From Bacillus vallismortis (lineage in GTDB: Bacteria > Bacillota > Bacilli > Bacillales > Bacillaceae), in the NCBI RefSeq assembly GCF_004116955.1, contig NZ_CP026362.1, positions 2,086,501 through 2,150,500 on the forward strand: a DNA stretch of 64,000 bases, read 5' to 3'. Below the pieces are notes generated by a model. It was not told the origin of the DNA and searched no databases. It saw nothing but the letters and a program-made list of their open reading frames with translations. Each line of letters opens with the position of its first letter. Positions within the stretch are counted from its first letter, which is position 1. Shown here in pieces: positions 8,784 through 17,370 of this stretch. Both the position numbers and the translations under genes were made by a program.

Positions 8784-10478
8784 TTATTTTGTTTCATATA
8801 AATAAATGCGCCAGGCCGAATCTTTATGGTCAAACGTCTTTACCAGCGCGAGATGGTTTTGATCAGCATTCATGATCGGAACGGCAGAAAAAATGTAACG
8901 CCCGCCCATTTTTTTAAATACAGCTGTATTTAATTGAAGATGATTGATCGTTTTGTTCGAGTTCTTTTTAAAATCGTATCGTTTCCCGAGCTCATCGACA
9001 AAAAGGTAGCAACGGCTTCCCCATTCATCAAAATATTGTTTCAGCCGAGCGTTTTTTTCCAGCTCTTTTTCAATGATTTGCCTAAATTGATATTTATATG
9101 AAAGCGGATACAAGTTGTTATACGTATCTAATGTGTAAAACCCGTTATATTGGGCGATAGACGGATGCAGTCCAATGCTCGCCACCCTGTACGAGTCTTG
9201 CGGACGCCCGATATACTCCTTAATCTCCTTGAATTGCTCAGATGCATAAAACTCCCGGAATGTCGGCGCGTTGTAGTGGACGCCATACGTATATTCTTCA
9301 TTAAAAGGCGCCAACACCATCAGCTGTGCAGCGACTGCACCGTGCACAAGCCATTTCCACCCTCTCCCCATCCGCCAAATAAGGTATAAAGCAAGCGCAA
9401 AGCTCACGTATATGACAAGCGGCCGCAGAAAATGAAAACGGGCAAAATTAAATTCAGCTAAAAAGGCAAATTTCTGCTTTGGCACCGCCCATATTTTGTT
9501 GAACCAAAACGCATACCATAAAGACAGGCCGTAATTTAGCCCACATAAAAACAGATAAACATTTTCCAGCTTTGTCCGATTTCGCTTGAACAGTATAGCT
9601 GCGAAAACAATCAGCAGAATCGGGAGGATGACAACGGTATGAACGGTCATCACATGATTATGGCCGTAGACAAAGTTTTTCACGGATAGACGAAGTGAAT
9701 GCCATACATCATGCCGGGATGAGATAAATTCAAGCCGATGCATCGGCGCGTGGGAGAACAGCATCGAGTACACGAGCCGATATTCAACGAAAAGATAACT
9801 ACTCGTCATAAATGCAATACTGCCTAAAAACATCAAATTCCCTCTTCTTTTTGTGATGGCATCATATAGCCAAAAGCACGCCATTCCTGCCAAGAAAAAG
9901 AAGAAACCTAAAACAAAGCTTGAGTATAAAGGAAGCAAACCGAGCGTCAGCCACTCTCTCCAAGAGATATCACCTTTTCGGATATTCAAAAAAGCCCACA
10001 GTGCCAAAGGATATCCAAGCGTACTCAGCATTCCAGAAGGCCAAAAAGGTGTTAAGGCAAATGCCAGCGATACGCCTATTCGGATAAAAGCCGCTTTTGG
10101 CTCCGGAATCACATGTTTCTTCAGCAATACATACATTCCAAAAAAAGCGACGACCCTCGTAATCGTCTGGCTTATCGCATAGGCGGTCATGGAAGAAAAG
10201 AAAGCGTGCAGCCAAACAATTCCGCTCCACTCAGTGCCAAAAGCATCTCTCGGCAGCCCGTTAATAATTTGCGGAATGGCAGCGTCAACCTTGCCGACGA
10301 TTTCTCCGCTGTCTGCCAAAACCTTGTACCAAGCGATATTGGAATCTAAATTATCGTGGACGCGAATATGGGCATCTTCCTTTAAAATAAAAAGCGGTGA
10401 TACATACAGCAAAAGGAGAAATAATGCGATCCAGAGATAATATGTTTCTTTTTTGTGTTGTCTCATCAATCGTAACAT
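8784..10478 (-). CDS. ykoS: Polytopic membrane protein YkoS, possible GT-C glycosyltransferase
   Basis: 564 residues with about ten hydrophobic segments, an early loop containing HDNLDSNIAWYK, and a C-terminal extracytoplasmic domain (~400-564). An acidic DN motif in the first loop followed by many helices is typical of GT-C lipid-sugar transferases, so I infer it acts with YkoT 12 bases downstream. Known as an uncharacterised membrane protein; ykoST is forespore-expressed in 168 to my recollection. The start is not well defined: ATG 10478 has only a weak ribosome-binding site, and ATG 10466 is possible. Confidence 0.85.
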   Translation of the reverse strand: MLRLMRQHKKETYYLWIALFLLLLYVSPLFILKEDAHIRVHDNLDSNIAWYKVLADSGEIVGKVDAAIPQIINGLPRDAFGTEWSGIVWLHAFFSSMTAYAISQTITRVVAFFGMYVLLKKHVIPEPKAAFIRIGVSLAFALTPFWPSGMLSTLGYPLALWAFLNIRKGDISWREWLTLGLLPLYSSFVLGFFFFLAGMACFWLYDAITKRRGNLMFLGSIAFMTSSYLFVEYRLVYSMLFSHAPMHRLEFISSRHDVWHSLRLSVKNFVYGHNHVMTVHTVVILPILLIVFAAILFKRNRTKLENVYLFLCGLNYGLSLWYAFWFNKIWAVPKQKFAFLAEFNFARFHFLRPLVIYVSFALALYLIWRMGRGWKWLVHGAVAAQLMVLAPFNEEYTYGVHYNAPTFREFYASEQFKEIKEYIGRPQDSYRVASIGLHPSIAQYNGFYTLDTYNNLYPLSYKYQFRQIIEKELEKNARLKQYFDEWGSRCYLFVDELGKRYDFKKNSNKTINHLQLNTAVFKKMGGRYIFSAVPIMNADQNHLALVKTFDHKDSAWRIYLYETK

Positions 10479-10673
10479 CGCTTACACATCCATTTGTTAT
10501 ACTGACTCCATATCCGGCATGTTCTGCCTCATGTGTCAAAATTTATTATACCTTTTCCCTTCCAAAACATTCATCAGAAGACAATCCGTTTTCACCCCGT
10601 CTGTTACCCATTAATTCCCGCTATCTTTAAGGTACGACCACTTACTATACTGATAGAAGGGAGGGGATATACG

Positions 10674-11489
10674 TTGTTTACAATCTTACTTTCATTGGCC
10701 ATAATACTCGTATCTGTGCCATTTATATATAGAGCGAACCGCAATACAAAAGATGTGAAGGTCAACACCATTTCAATTGATCAAAAAGACGGCCTTCCAG
10801 CCAGAAAAAAATTGAATATCCTTCATTTATCAGATTTTCACTTAGAAAACATTTCTGTTTCACCTGAAGAGCTATATCGCTTAACAAAGAATCAGCCTGT
10901 GGATATCATTGCGCTTACCGGAGATTTTCTAGATCGGAAACGCAATATTCCGAAGCTGGCGGGTTATTTACATGCATTGCAAAAGCTGAAGCCTGCATAT
11001 GGAATGTACGCGGTGTTCGGCAACCATGATTATGTATTGAAAGATAAGGACTTTCAGAGATTGAAGCGTGTTTTAGAGGAAAACGGCTGTATCACGCTCC
11101 AAAATGAACATGTTCAAATCGAGACGGCTGCAGGGCCTGTCAATATTATCGGAATTGATGATTACAGCACGAAACGCAGTAATATTACCGGCTCTTATCA
11201 AAATCTAGAAAACGGCTATCAGCTCGTATTAACACATGACCCAAACATTATTCTGGATATGAAAGATGTTCATTTTGATTACCTGCTATCAGGCCATTTC
11301 CACGGCGGGCAAATTCATTGGCCAAAACCGTATCATTTGGTGAAAATGGGCAAGCTCGTGCGCATGAACATGATTAAAGGCCTTCATTATCACAATGATA
11401 GACCGTTTTATATCAGCGAAGGCTTGGGACAAACCGGTGTGAATATCCGTGTCGGAAGCCGCCCCGAAGTGACATTTCATCAGATTTAA
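10674..11489 (+). CDS. ykoQ: Membrane-anchored metallophosphoesterase YkoQ
   Basis: 271 residues from TTG 10674, chosen because GAAGGGAGGGG lies just upstream; the longer upstream reading lacks a start signal. An N-terminal helix (FTILLSLAIILVSVPFIY) anchors the protein. The calcineurin-like phosphoesterase motifs are complete: LHLSDFH, TGDFLD, GNHD, LTHDP and SGHFHGGQ. The closest characterised type is the YkuE/LpxH-like metallophosphoesterase group, so a phospholipid or cell-envelope phosphodiester substrate is possible but not shown. Confidence 0.9.
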   Translation: MFTILLSLAIILVSVPFIYRANRNTKDVKVNTISIDQKDGLPARKKLNILHLSDFHLENISVSPEELYRLTKNQPVDIIALTGDFLDRKRNIPKLAGYLHALQKLKPAYGMYAVFGNHDYVLKDKDFQRLKRVLEENGCITLQNEHVQIETAAGPVNIIGIDDYSTKRSNITGSYQNLENGYQLVLTHDPNIILDMKDVHFDYLLSGHFHGGQIHWPKPYHLVKMGKLVRMNMIKGLHYHNDRPFYISEGLGQTGVNIRVGSRPEVTFHQI

Positions 11490-11492
11490 TCA

Positions 11493-11528
11493 GAAAAGAC
11501 TGTGCTGACCAAAGCATCAGTCTTTTTT
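11493..11528. terminator. Terminator between ykoQ and ykoP
   Basis: AAGACTG with TGCT and the partner AGCA with CAGTCTT form a stem ending in eight T on the plus strand. It overlaps the last codons of the convergent gene ykoP. Confidence 0.75.
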
Positions 11529-12068
11529 TTGGTAAGTGTTCTCAAGCTTTTCTTTTGAGATAAACAAATAGGATGAATTCGGTATTTGCCGCAAGCTTGC
11601 TGGCCTTGACGTTAAATATAAAATTGGCAGATGGGTCATCTTTTTAAAGCATCTGTAAAAGGGGTTGACCGGAGGAACCACGTCAAAGCCGAGTCTTTCC
11701 ACGCCTTTGTCAAGCATCGTAATCCCAATGATTCCTTTGATTTTCTCTCTTTTTTTATGATTGTTGATGTAATCCAAAAGTATCGGCATCGATTGATATA
11801 CTTTTTGATAGATAATGATCCCCTTTCTGACGGCGCTCTCAATGCTTTGCAGCTCTCTGGCCAGCTTAATGTTGTGCAGGTGGATTTTTACGAGCACATC
11901 ATTTTTTCTGATATGCGTTCCGTCGCTCAGCACGACATGATGCCCTTTGTACTTTGTCAACCTGACCCGAAAGACGCTTTTTCGATCTTTGTCAATCAAG
12001 GTTAATCTTGAAAAAAAGAAATAAATCGGATCAATCACTCTCCAGATGGAAAGGAGACAGGTTTTCAT
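11517..12068 (-). CDS. ykoP: YkoP-domain protein of unknown function
   Basis: 183 residues, basic, with no signal peptide. A short hydrophobic start (LSIWRVIDPIYFFFSRL) is followed by VFRVRLTKYKGHHVVLSDGTHIRKNDVLVKIHLHN and GIIGITMLDKGVERLGFD. This is the YkoP-like domain, which I know from proteins fused to polysaccharide deacetylases. No catalytic residues are recognised. It lies divergent from the glycosyltransferase gene ykoN and convergent with ykoQ, so an envelope role is plausible. Confidence 0.85.
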   Translation of the reverse strand: MKTCLLSIWRVIDPIYFFFSRLTLIDKDRKSVFRVRLTKYKGHHVVLSDGTHIRKNDVLVKIHLHNIKLARELQSIESAVRKGIIIYQKVYQSMPILLDYINNHKKREKIKGIIGITMLDKGVERLGFDVVPPVNPFYRCFKKMTHLPILYLTSRPASLRQIPNSSYLFISKEKLENTYQKKD

Positions 12069-12157
12069 CTCTTCACTTCCTTATGATCAAATACACCCTT
12101 ATATTTTGTGACCATTCTCCCCAAAATATAGTTGCCATATTTTTTAGGAGGACCATC

Positions 12158-13285
12158 ATGAAAAACATTCTCATTTTTCCTTTTTTAAGCATTTCCACCG
12201 GGCACCACCATGTTGCAGATGCCCTTCAGGCTGAACTGGATTCTCAAGGATTCGCATCTGAGAAAATGGATATCTTTTCACACACATATAGACGATTAGA
12301 AAAATTGACCTCTGGGGCGTATTTAAAATGGATTCAGCACTTCCCGAAAACGTACAGCGGCATTTACAGGCTCCTCGCCTGCGGCCAATATCAGATTGAC
12401 AAACGCTATACCATGTACGAATGGCTGTTCACACAACAAATGAGACACATCCTTAATGAAAAGCAGCCTGATTTCGCCTTTTGCACACATGCGCTGCCTT
12501 CCTATCTGCTGAATCGGCTAAAGCCTGAATATCCGGATATGACGGTTGTGAATGTATATACCGATTTTTTTGTGAATCAATTATGGGGACGAGAGAACAT
12601 TGATTACCATTTTGCTCCGAGTATTGATATCAAGATGCAGCTCATGTCTGAAGGAATCGATCAAAAAAACATATTCATGACTGGCATTCCCGTTCACCGG
12701 ATGTTTGAAAGAGGATCAGATGACACCTGTCAGCATCATCCTCCATATACCATCATCATCACAGGCGGCAGTATGGGAGTCGGGGGTATTTTGAAATGGG
12801 TTCAGGATCTGTCGCCAGGCGGAAATATCTTATACAAAATATTATGCGGCCGGAACGAAAAGCTCTACAGCTATGTCAAAAGTTTACGCCACCCTTTGAT
12901 TGAGGCCATTCCCTACCTTCACAGCAAAGCAGAGATGAACCGTTTATACGAACAGGCTTCAGGCATTATGACAAAACCTGGGGGCGTGACCATCAGCGAA
13001 TGCTTACAGAAACGGCTTCCTGTCTTTATTTATCATGCGCTGCCAGGCCAGGAGGAAATGAATGTGAACCTTCTAAAAAAACGGAAGCTTGTCACAGATA
13101 TGAGGAATTGGAACATGCAGCAAGCGGAAGAACGTATTGAGGCATTTTTTCAATCGAATGAACAGGTGAAAGAATATGAAAAACATGTCAATGAATATCT
13201 CGGCGAAATCTCTGATCGGAAGATAGAAGATGTGTTAAAAAGGCTTATAAGAAACAAAAAACACTCCCTGACACAGAGAGTGTAA
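12158..13285 (+). CDS. ykoN: UgtP/MGDG-synthase-like glycosyltransferase YkoN
   Basis: 375 residues from ATG 12158 behind TAGGAGGA. The N-terminal domain begins MKNILIFPFLSISTGHHHVADAL, the MGDG-synthase signature with GHHH. A GT-B C-terminal donor-binding domain follows with TGGSMGVGG, ASGIMTKPGGVTISE and PGQEEMN. Relatives transfer glucose or galactose from UDP-sugar to diacylglycerol at the membrane. UgtP is the main glucolipid synthase in B. subtilis, so YkoN is a paralogue with unknown acceptor. Confidence 0.9.
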   Translation: MKNILIFPFLSISTGHHHVADALQAELDSQGFASEKMDIFSHTYRRLEKLTSGAYLKWIQHFPKTYSGIYRLLACGQYQIDKRYTMYEWLFTQQMRHILNEKQPDFAFCTHALPSYLLNRLKPEYPDMTVVNVYTDFFVNQLWGRENIDYHFAPSIDIKMQLMSEGIDQKNIFMTGIPVHRMFERGSDDTCQHHPPYTIIITGGSMGVGGILKWVQDLSPGGNILYKILCGRNEKLYSYVKSLRHPLIEAIPYLHSKAEMNRLYEQASGIMTKPGGVTISECLQKRLPVFIYHALPGQEEMNVNLLKKRKLVTDMRNWNMQQAEERIEAFFQSNEQVKEYEKHVNEYLGEISDRKIEDVLKRLIRNKKHSLTQRV

Positions 13286-13289
13286 CTAG

Positions 13290-13754
13290 TTAACGAAACA
13301 GCAAATGCTGGCTGTGAATGCCTGCTTTCTTCAGCAGATCGATCAGCTGGTCCTGTTCATCAGGCGATAGGCCTGAAAACGCTCTCGCAATACGCAGTGC
13401 ATGAATCGGATAAATTTTATCCAAATACTCATTTCCCTTGTCAGTTAAATGCGCGTAAACAGAACGTTTATCTTTCGGGTCCTGCTCCCTGACTAAAAAC
13501 CCGTTTCTTTCTAATTTGTCAATGACATATGTGACGTTTCCGCTCACTAGCAGAAGTCTCGACCCAATTTGCTGTAATTTTTGCGGGCCTCTTGTGTAGA
13601 GAAGCTCCAATACAGCAAATTCAGTCGGATTAAAGCCATGCTCTTTGCTGTCACGGATACTATGTTCAGACACACTTTTGAAAGCCCTTGCAAAAACTCT
13701 GTACAAATTCATCGCACGCTCAACTTCTTCTTCGTTAAACGATAATCTCATCAT
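13290..13754 (-). CDS. ykoM: MarR-family transcriptional regulator YkoM
   Basis: 154 residues with a winged helix-turn-helix in FAVLELLYTRGPQKLQQIGSRLLLVSGNVTYVIDKLERNGFLVREQDPKDKRS read across residues ~45-100, the MarR-type layout (DKRSVYAHLT wing). GAGGT precedes two adjacent ATG codons. Target genes and ligand are unknown. It is convergent with ykoN. Confidence 0.9.
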   Translation of the reverse strand: MMRLSFNEEEVERAMNLYRVFARAFKSVSEHSIRDSKEHGFNPTEFAVLELLYTRGPQKLQQIGSRLLLVSGNVTYVIDKLERNGFLVREQDPKDKRSVYAHLTDKGNEYLDKIYPIHALRIARAFSGLSPDEQDQLIDLLKKAGIHSQHLLFR

Positions 13755-13872
13755 ATCTACCTCGTATATAGGATTTTTATAAAAAAATAATGAAAACCCT
13801 TACATATAATAAGAGTTCAGTCCCTTACTATATGTATTCGCTATCATTCGAGAAATTCCTTCTAAAAGTAAA

Positions 13873-13910
13873 AAAATCCTTATACATTATCTTGTATAAG
13901 GATATTTTTT
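13873..13910 (-). terminator. Terminator of ykzB-ykoL
   Basis: ATCCTTATAC/GTATAAGGAT stem with a T-run on the minus strand; it overlaps the last four codons and stop of ykoL. Confidence 0.85.
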
Positions 13911-14069
13911 GTGATTTGGAATGCTGCGAAAGAAATACGCATATTCCTTCCGCAGTTCGGAAATCGTCATTTTGTTCATGACTTCTTTATTATAAACTCC
14001 AATTTGAAAGAGTTTTTCAGAATAGTGGCTTCTTTCTTTTTCTAAAGCGGATTTTAATAAATTACTCAT
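13887..14069 (-). CDS. ykoL: Small stress-response protein YkoL
   Basis: A 60-residue soluble, basic protein starting MSNLLKSALEKERSHYSEKL. ATG 14069 follows AAGGAGGACGCT. I recognise it as B. subtilis YkoL, reported as induced by phosphate starvation and tellurite. Its molecular function is unknown. It follows ykzB with an 81-base gap and ends in its own terminator. Confidence 0.88.
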   Translation of the reverse strand: MSNLLKSALEKERSHYSEKLFQIGVYNKEVMNKMTISELRKEYAYFFRSIPNHKKYPYTR

Positions 14070-14150
14070 AGCGTCCTCCTTCATTATGAGGTATCCTATA
14101 CACAAGATACTCTTTTTACATGAACGTGGTATGAATCTAATGTAAAGAAT

Positions 14151-14312
14151 TTATGATGACGAAGATTGTCGGTAATGTCCGTTTTGAACTGATCTTAATA
14201 ATTGAAAAGCATGCTCTCCGGCAAGCTGCATAAACGTCTCCAGCATTTGATCACGCTTGATATCCAACTCTATAATTTCTCTTGCCAGTGAGACCGCTTT
14301 TTCTTCCTCCAT
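14151..14312 (-). CDS. ykzB: Small protein YkzB
   Basis: A 53-residue reading frame, MEEEKAVSLAREIIELD continuing to a serine-rich end (HYRQSSSS), behind a strong GAGGAGGAAGG. It matches the position and character of YkzB of B. subtilis, encoded between ykoL and tnrA. It is acidic at the N terminus and probably helical. Function unknown. The TnrA box at 14425-14441 lies about 110 bases upstream in the shared divergent region, so nitrogen control of ykzB-ykoL is likely. Confidence 0.85.
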   Translation of the reverse strand: MEEEKAVSLAREIIELDIKRDQMLETFMQLAGEHAFQLLRSVQNGHYRQSSSS

Positions 14313-14424
14313 GATTATCCTTCCTCCTCAGTCATTCATTACATAAAGGATAAAACGCGCTTGGGTGTGACGCATTATTCTTGTTAATTTTTCTTCCGTA
14401 TTTTTTCAAAAATCTTCTATTTGA

Positions 14425-14441
14425 TGTTAGAAAATATGACA
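14425..14441. promoter_or_regulatory. TnrA/GlnR box
   Basis: TGTTAGAAAATATGACA matches the consensus TGTNA-N7-TNACA exactly. It lies between the divergent ykzB and tnrA genes and is positioned for TnrA autoactivation. Downstream, TATACT at 14471-14476 could be the tnrA -10. Confidence 0.88.
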
Positions 14442-14505
14442 AGCGTCAGGTTTTTTCTCATTGTTTTTTATATACTATTATCAAAAGACAGCCAGGGGTG
14501 GAAAA

Positions 14506-14838
14506 ATGACCACAGAAGATCATTCTTATAAAGACAAAAAAGTGATTTCAATCGGGATTGTGAGTGAATTGACAGGATTGTCCGTAAGACAGATCAGGTA
14601 TTATGAGGAACGAAAGCTCATTTATCCTCAGCGTTCTTCAAGGGGAACGAGAAAATATTCTTTTGCCGATGTGGAGCGGCTGATGGATATTGCCAATAAA
14701 CGTGAAGACGGCGTTCAGACGGCTGAGATTTTAAAGGATATGCGAAAAAAAGAGCAAATGGTAAAAAACGATCCGCAAGTGCGAAAAAAAATGCTGGAGG
14801 GGCAGCTTAATGCGCACTTTCGGTACAAAAACCGTTAA
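14506..14838 (+). CDS. tnrA: Nitrogen-limitation regulator TnrA (MerR family)
   Basis: 110 residues starting [17 protein letters not shown]. The N-terminal MerR-type helix-turn-helix ([22 protein letters not shown]) is followed by the helical C terminus ending [10 protein letters not shown], the segment known to bind feedback-inhibited glutamine synthetase. ATG 14506 follows AGGGGTGG. Known: activates nitrogen-scavenging genes and its own gene when nitrogen is limiting. Confidence 0.95.
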   Translation: MTTEDHSYKDKKVISIGIVSELTGLSVRQIRYYEERKLIYPQRSSRGTRKYSFADVERLMDIANKREDGVQTAEILKDMRKKEQMVKNDPQVRKKMLEGQLNAHFRYKNR

Positions 14839-14839
14839 A

Positions 14840-14883
14840 TGACAAAAGTCCGACTCACAATTGAGACGGACTTTTGTCATTTA
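14840..14883. terminator. Bidirectional terminator tnrA/mgtE
   Basis: TGACAAAAGTCCG and CGGACTTTTGTCA form a perfect 13-bp stem directly after tnrA; its far arm overlaps the end of the mgtE frame. Confidence 0.85.
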
Positions 14884-16236
14884 TAATGAGTGTATAAATG
14901 CAGTGGCAATGCCAAAATAAATTAATAAAGACAAAATATCGTTTAACGTTGTAATCAGCGGTCCTGAAGCGATCGCCGGGTCTACCTTCAGCTTGTGCAA
15001 AATAATTGGGATAATGGTTCCTGACATTGTGCCGATAATTAAAGTGAAGAACAGTGAAGAAGCGACAACAAATCCCAGCAGCGCGTTCCCCTGCCATAAG
15101 ACAGAAACTATTGCAATCAGCACTGAACAAACCGCTCCGATATAAATACTGGTTCTGAATTCACGGAAGATCAGGCGCACAATCGTTTTTTTGTTCAATT
15201 CTTCTTTAGACAACCCTCGGATGACAACCGCGAGAGATTGTGTCCCCGTATTTCCTGTCATCCCTGACACCATCGGCATGAAAAACGCCAGCGCGACAAC
15301 CTGCTGCAGCGCATCTTCAAAATAACTAATAATGCTTCCGGAAATCAGCCCGATAAACAAGAGCAAAATCAGCCATGGCAAGCGCCGGTATGCCGCCACA
15401 TACGCCTTTGTGTCAAAGGTGATGTCTTTACCGGAAGCGGCAAACTTTTCGTAATCTTCATCAGCTTCCCGTATGACAACGTCGATAATATCATCTACTG
15501 TTACAATGCCGACAAGCACGTTGTTTTCTTCCACAACCGGAATCGCCAAGAAATCGTACCGTTCAATCAGGCGGGCAACCTCTTCCTGATCCTGAAGAGC
15601 GTCTGCAGATATGACGCGGGTAAACATTAAATCCTGCACCTTTTCTTCAGGTTCGCCCAGAATCAAATCGCGGTAGGATAGCACGCCCACCAGCTGTTTG
15701 CTTTCATTGATGACATATAGGTAGTTGATCGATTCAGCGATTTCGGCAAAGCTTTTCAATTTGACGACCGCGTCTTTCACCGTGTAATGCTGAGGAATCC
15801 ACACAAACCGGTTTGTCATCATGCGTCCCGCTGACTCGGCTGGATAATTCATCAAAAGCTGAACAGCTTTGGACTCTGACGCTTCCATGCTGGACAAAAG
15901 CTGCTCCTTTAGTTCTTCGTCCATTTCTTCAAGCAATTGCGCGAGGTCATCGTTGTCCATTTTGTTCATCGCAAGCGTTGCTTTTGTTTTTCCGACTTTA
16001 TTTAAGACGGCAAGCTGATATTCGCGTTCCAGCTCCCCGATCATATCAGTGATATCATCTACAGTTAAATAAGATAAATAGCGGGCGCGGTGTTTTTCCG
16101 GCATTTCTTTGAAAATAAACGCCATATCATAGGGCTGAAGCTCATCAATAATGCTTCTGAAATCCCTAATCTTCCCGTCTCGCAATAAAATAATGATGCG
16201 TAAAATGAGTTCGTCATAGGTCATGTTTTGAACCAT
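14881..16236 (-). CDS. mgtE: Magnesium channel/transporter MgtE
   Basis: 451 residues with the complete MgtE layout: an N-terminal helical domain (~1-130), two CBS domains (~135-255; TNRFVWIPQHYTV and VGIVTVDDIID), a plug helix, and five C-terminal membrane helices with the pore signature around PMVSGMTGNTGTQSLAV. It is the primary Mg2+ importer in B. subtilis. The CBS and N domains sense cytoplasmic Mg2+ and close the pore. Expression is also controlled by the M-box upstream. ATG 16236 follows GAGGAGGTACGAG. Confidence 0.95.
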   Translation of the reverse strand: MVQNMTYDELILRIIILLRDGKIRDFRSIIDELQPYDMAFIFKEMPEKHRARYLSYLTVDDITDMIGELEREYQLAVLNKVGKTKATLAMNKMDNDDLAQLLEEMDEELKEQLLSSMEASESKAVQLLMNYPAESAGRMMTNRFVWIPQHYTVKDAVVKLKSFAEIAESINYLYVINESKQLVGVLSYRDLILGEPEEKVQDLMFTRVISADALQDQEEVARLIERYDFLAIPVVEENNVLVGIVTVDDIIDVVIREADEDYEKFAASGKDITFDTKAYVAAYRRLPWLILLLFIGLISGSIISYFEDALQQVVALAFFMPMVSGMTGNTGTQSLAVVIRGLSKEELNKKTIVRLIFREFRTSIYIGAVCSVLIAIVSVLWQGNALLGFVVASSLFFTLIIGTMSGTIIPIILHKLKVDPAIASGPLITTLNDILSLLIYFGIATAFIHSL

Positions 16237-16257
16237 CGGGACTCGTACCTCCTCTAC

Positions 16258-16300
16258 GGAGACGTGCCGGCCTCGCCTGAAGGTGCGGCAGATCGTCTCC
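16258..16300 (-). other. Stem-loop directly upstream of the mgtE ribosome-binding site
   Basis: GGAGACG and CGTCTCC bracket a 29-base inner part that itself contains TGCCG/CGGCA, ending about 7 bases before GAGGAGG. It lies between the M-box terminator and the start codon. A role in translation or RNA stability is conceivable but not established. Confidence 0.4.
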
Positions 16301-16413
16301 TCATCGTGTAATCAATTGTCTTGCTGTCATAGTATATGGGTACCTCTTCAGATTGACTCGAATGGGGAGAATCCATACTCCGCACCTCCTTTGATCAGTT
16401 TCGTTTTCAAGGC

Positions 16414-16640
16414 ATAAAAAAAGCCTTCAGGATTGAAGGAGAAAGAAGCACGGCAAAAAAGCGTGCGAGCGCCTTCAATCGTAGAGCTTTAGCACTGTAT
16501 GGCATAGGATTTAATCATCCAGCTGCGTTAAAAATCACCTTATGTCGATGATTTCTGTTGACCCATTGGCGTCTTTGGACATTTTTGGGCAGCAGCGTAT
16601 CTCCATACAGGAGCCTCACCTAACGAAGTTCTTAATTGAA
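16414..16640 (-). ncRNA. Mg2+ riboswitch (M-box, ykoK leader)
   Basis: The leader contains the M-box core: GTTAGGTGAGGCTCCTGTAT, then GAGATACGCTGCTGCCC, GTCCAAAGACGCC and CAGTGCTAAAGCTCTACG. It ends in an intrinsic terminator, CCTTCAATCCTGAAGG plus seven T (16440-16414). Known: bound Mg2+ favours the terminator and shuts mgtE off. Confidence 0.95.
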
Positions 16641-16651
16641 TTGACACACTG

Positions 16652-16680
16652 AGATTACAGAAAAAAACAAGCTGTGTCAA
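16652..16680 (-). promoter_or_regulatory. SigA promoter of the mgtE leader
   Basis: TTGACA (16680-16675), 17-base spacer, TAATCT (16657-16652), about 10 bases before the M-box begins. Confidence 0.8.
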
Positions 16681-16741
16681 CTCAAAAAAGTAATTAATGC
16701 GCTTTCATCATAATAATGGAACAAAACAAGGGCCTAAGCCC

Positions 16742-16879
16742 TTATTCTGTTGTTTGCGTCTCATCATCTTCTGAGAGCAAATGATATGTTTCATGAAGAA
16801 ATAAAGCATATTCTCCTTCTTTTGTCGGATGAGGGACATATTCAGCCTGATTGATGTATTGCTCCTCTTTCTTTTCCAT
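16742..16879 (-). CDS. ykzD: Small protein YkzD
   Basis: A 45-residue acidic protein, MEKKEEQYINQAEYVPHPTK to a C terminus ending SEDDETQTTE, preceded by AAGGAGGCGAAACAA. It corresponds to YkzD of B. subtilis, of unknown function. A larger frame overlapping it in another register is a shadow. GGGC/GCCC with a weak T-run follows the stop and may terminate it. Confidence 0.75.
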   Translation of the reverse strand: MEKKEEQYINQAEYVPHPTKEGEYALFLHETYHLLSEDDETQTTE

Positions 16880-16933
16880 TTGTTTCGCCTCCTTTTCTGC
16901 TTAGATTGTCCAAACGAAGGTTTTCTTATCATG

Positions 16934-17133
16934 AAAAACCCCCGCTGCTAACGGGGGTTCCAGATTGTAGACAAAGTCCTAAAACGGTTTTTGTTTTAGG
17001 ACTTTGTCATCTTTTCAGCGTGATTGAAAACCCTTGAAGTCTAGGAAGGACGAGCATTGGAGCGTAGTGAATGTTATGATTCGTGAGCACCAACGCGCAG
17101 GACTGACAACGAATGCGAGGGTTTGTCGACACG
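16934..17133. repeat. Intergenic tandem repeat, copy 1
   Basis: The unit begins with a terminator-like hairpin, AACCCCCGCTGCTAACGGGGGTT, then GACAAAGTCCTAAAA, a second hairpin (AAGTCCTAAAAC/GTTTTAGGACTT), and AAAACCCTTGAAGTCTAGG. It ends GCGAGGGTTTGTCGACACGCTGAAA. The inner part (17012-17129) is bounded by inverted copies of TTTCAGCGTG, like a miniature mobile element. No coding frame is evident. Confidence 0.75.
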
Positions 17134-17368
17134 CTGAAACCCCCGCTGCTAACGGGGGTTCAAACTGTTGACAAAATCTAAAAATGTTTCCGCTGAAAAC
17201 CCTTGATGTCTAGGAAGGAAGGACGAGTATGAAAGCGGACTTCACAGGATGTGATGACGGCGGTGTTTAGGCATGACGCCTAAGCATTTAGCCGCCGCTC
17301 CTTTCATATCACATGGGCACCGAAGCCAGTCCTGACAACGAAAGTGAGGGTTTGCGGACACGCTGAAT
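17134..17368. repeat. Intergenic tandem repeat, copy 2
   Basis: Repeats copy 1: ACCCCCGCTGCTAACGGGGGTT, GACAAAATCTAAAA, AAAACCCTTGATGTCTAGGA, and the end GAGGGTTTGCGGACACGCTGAAT. The interior differs: it contains a long palindrome built on ATGAAAGCGG...CCTTTCAT and GCATGACGCCTAAGCATT. The right end touches the ykoJ stop codon, so transcription from ykoJ enters the repeat. Confidence 0.75.
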
Positions 17369-17370
17369 GA

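Noticed and set aside
13260..13282. Hairpin ACACTC/GAGTGT at the end of ykoN as a terminator
   Set aside because: Short stem with no following T-run on either strand.
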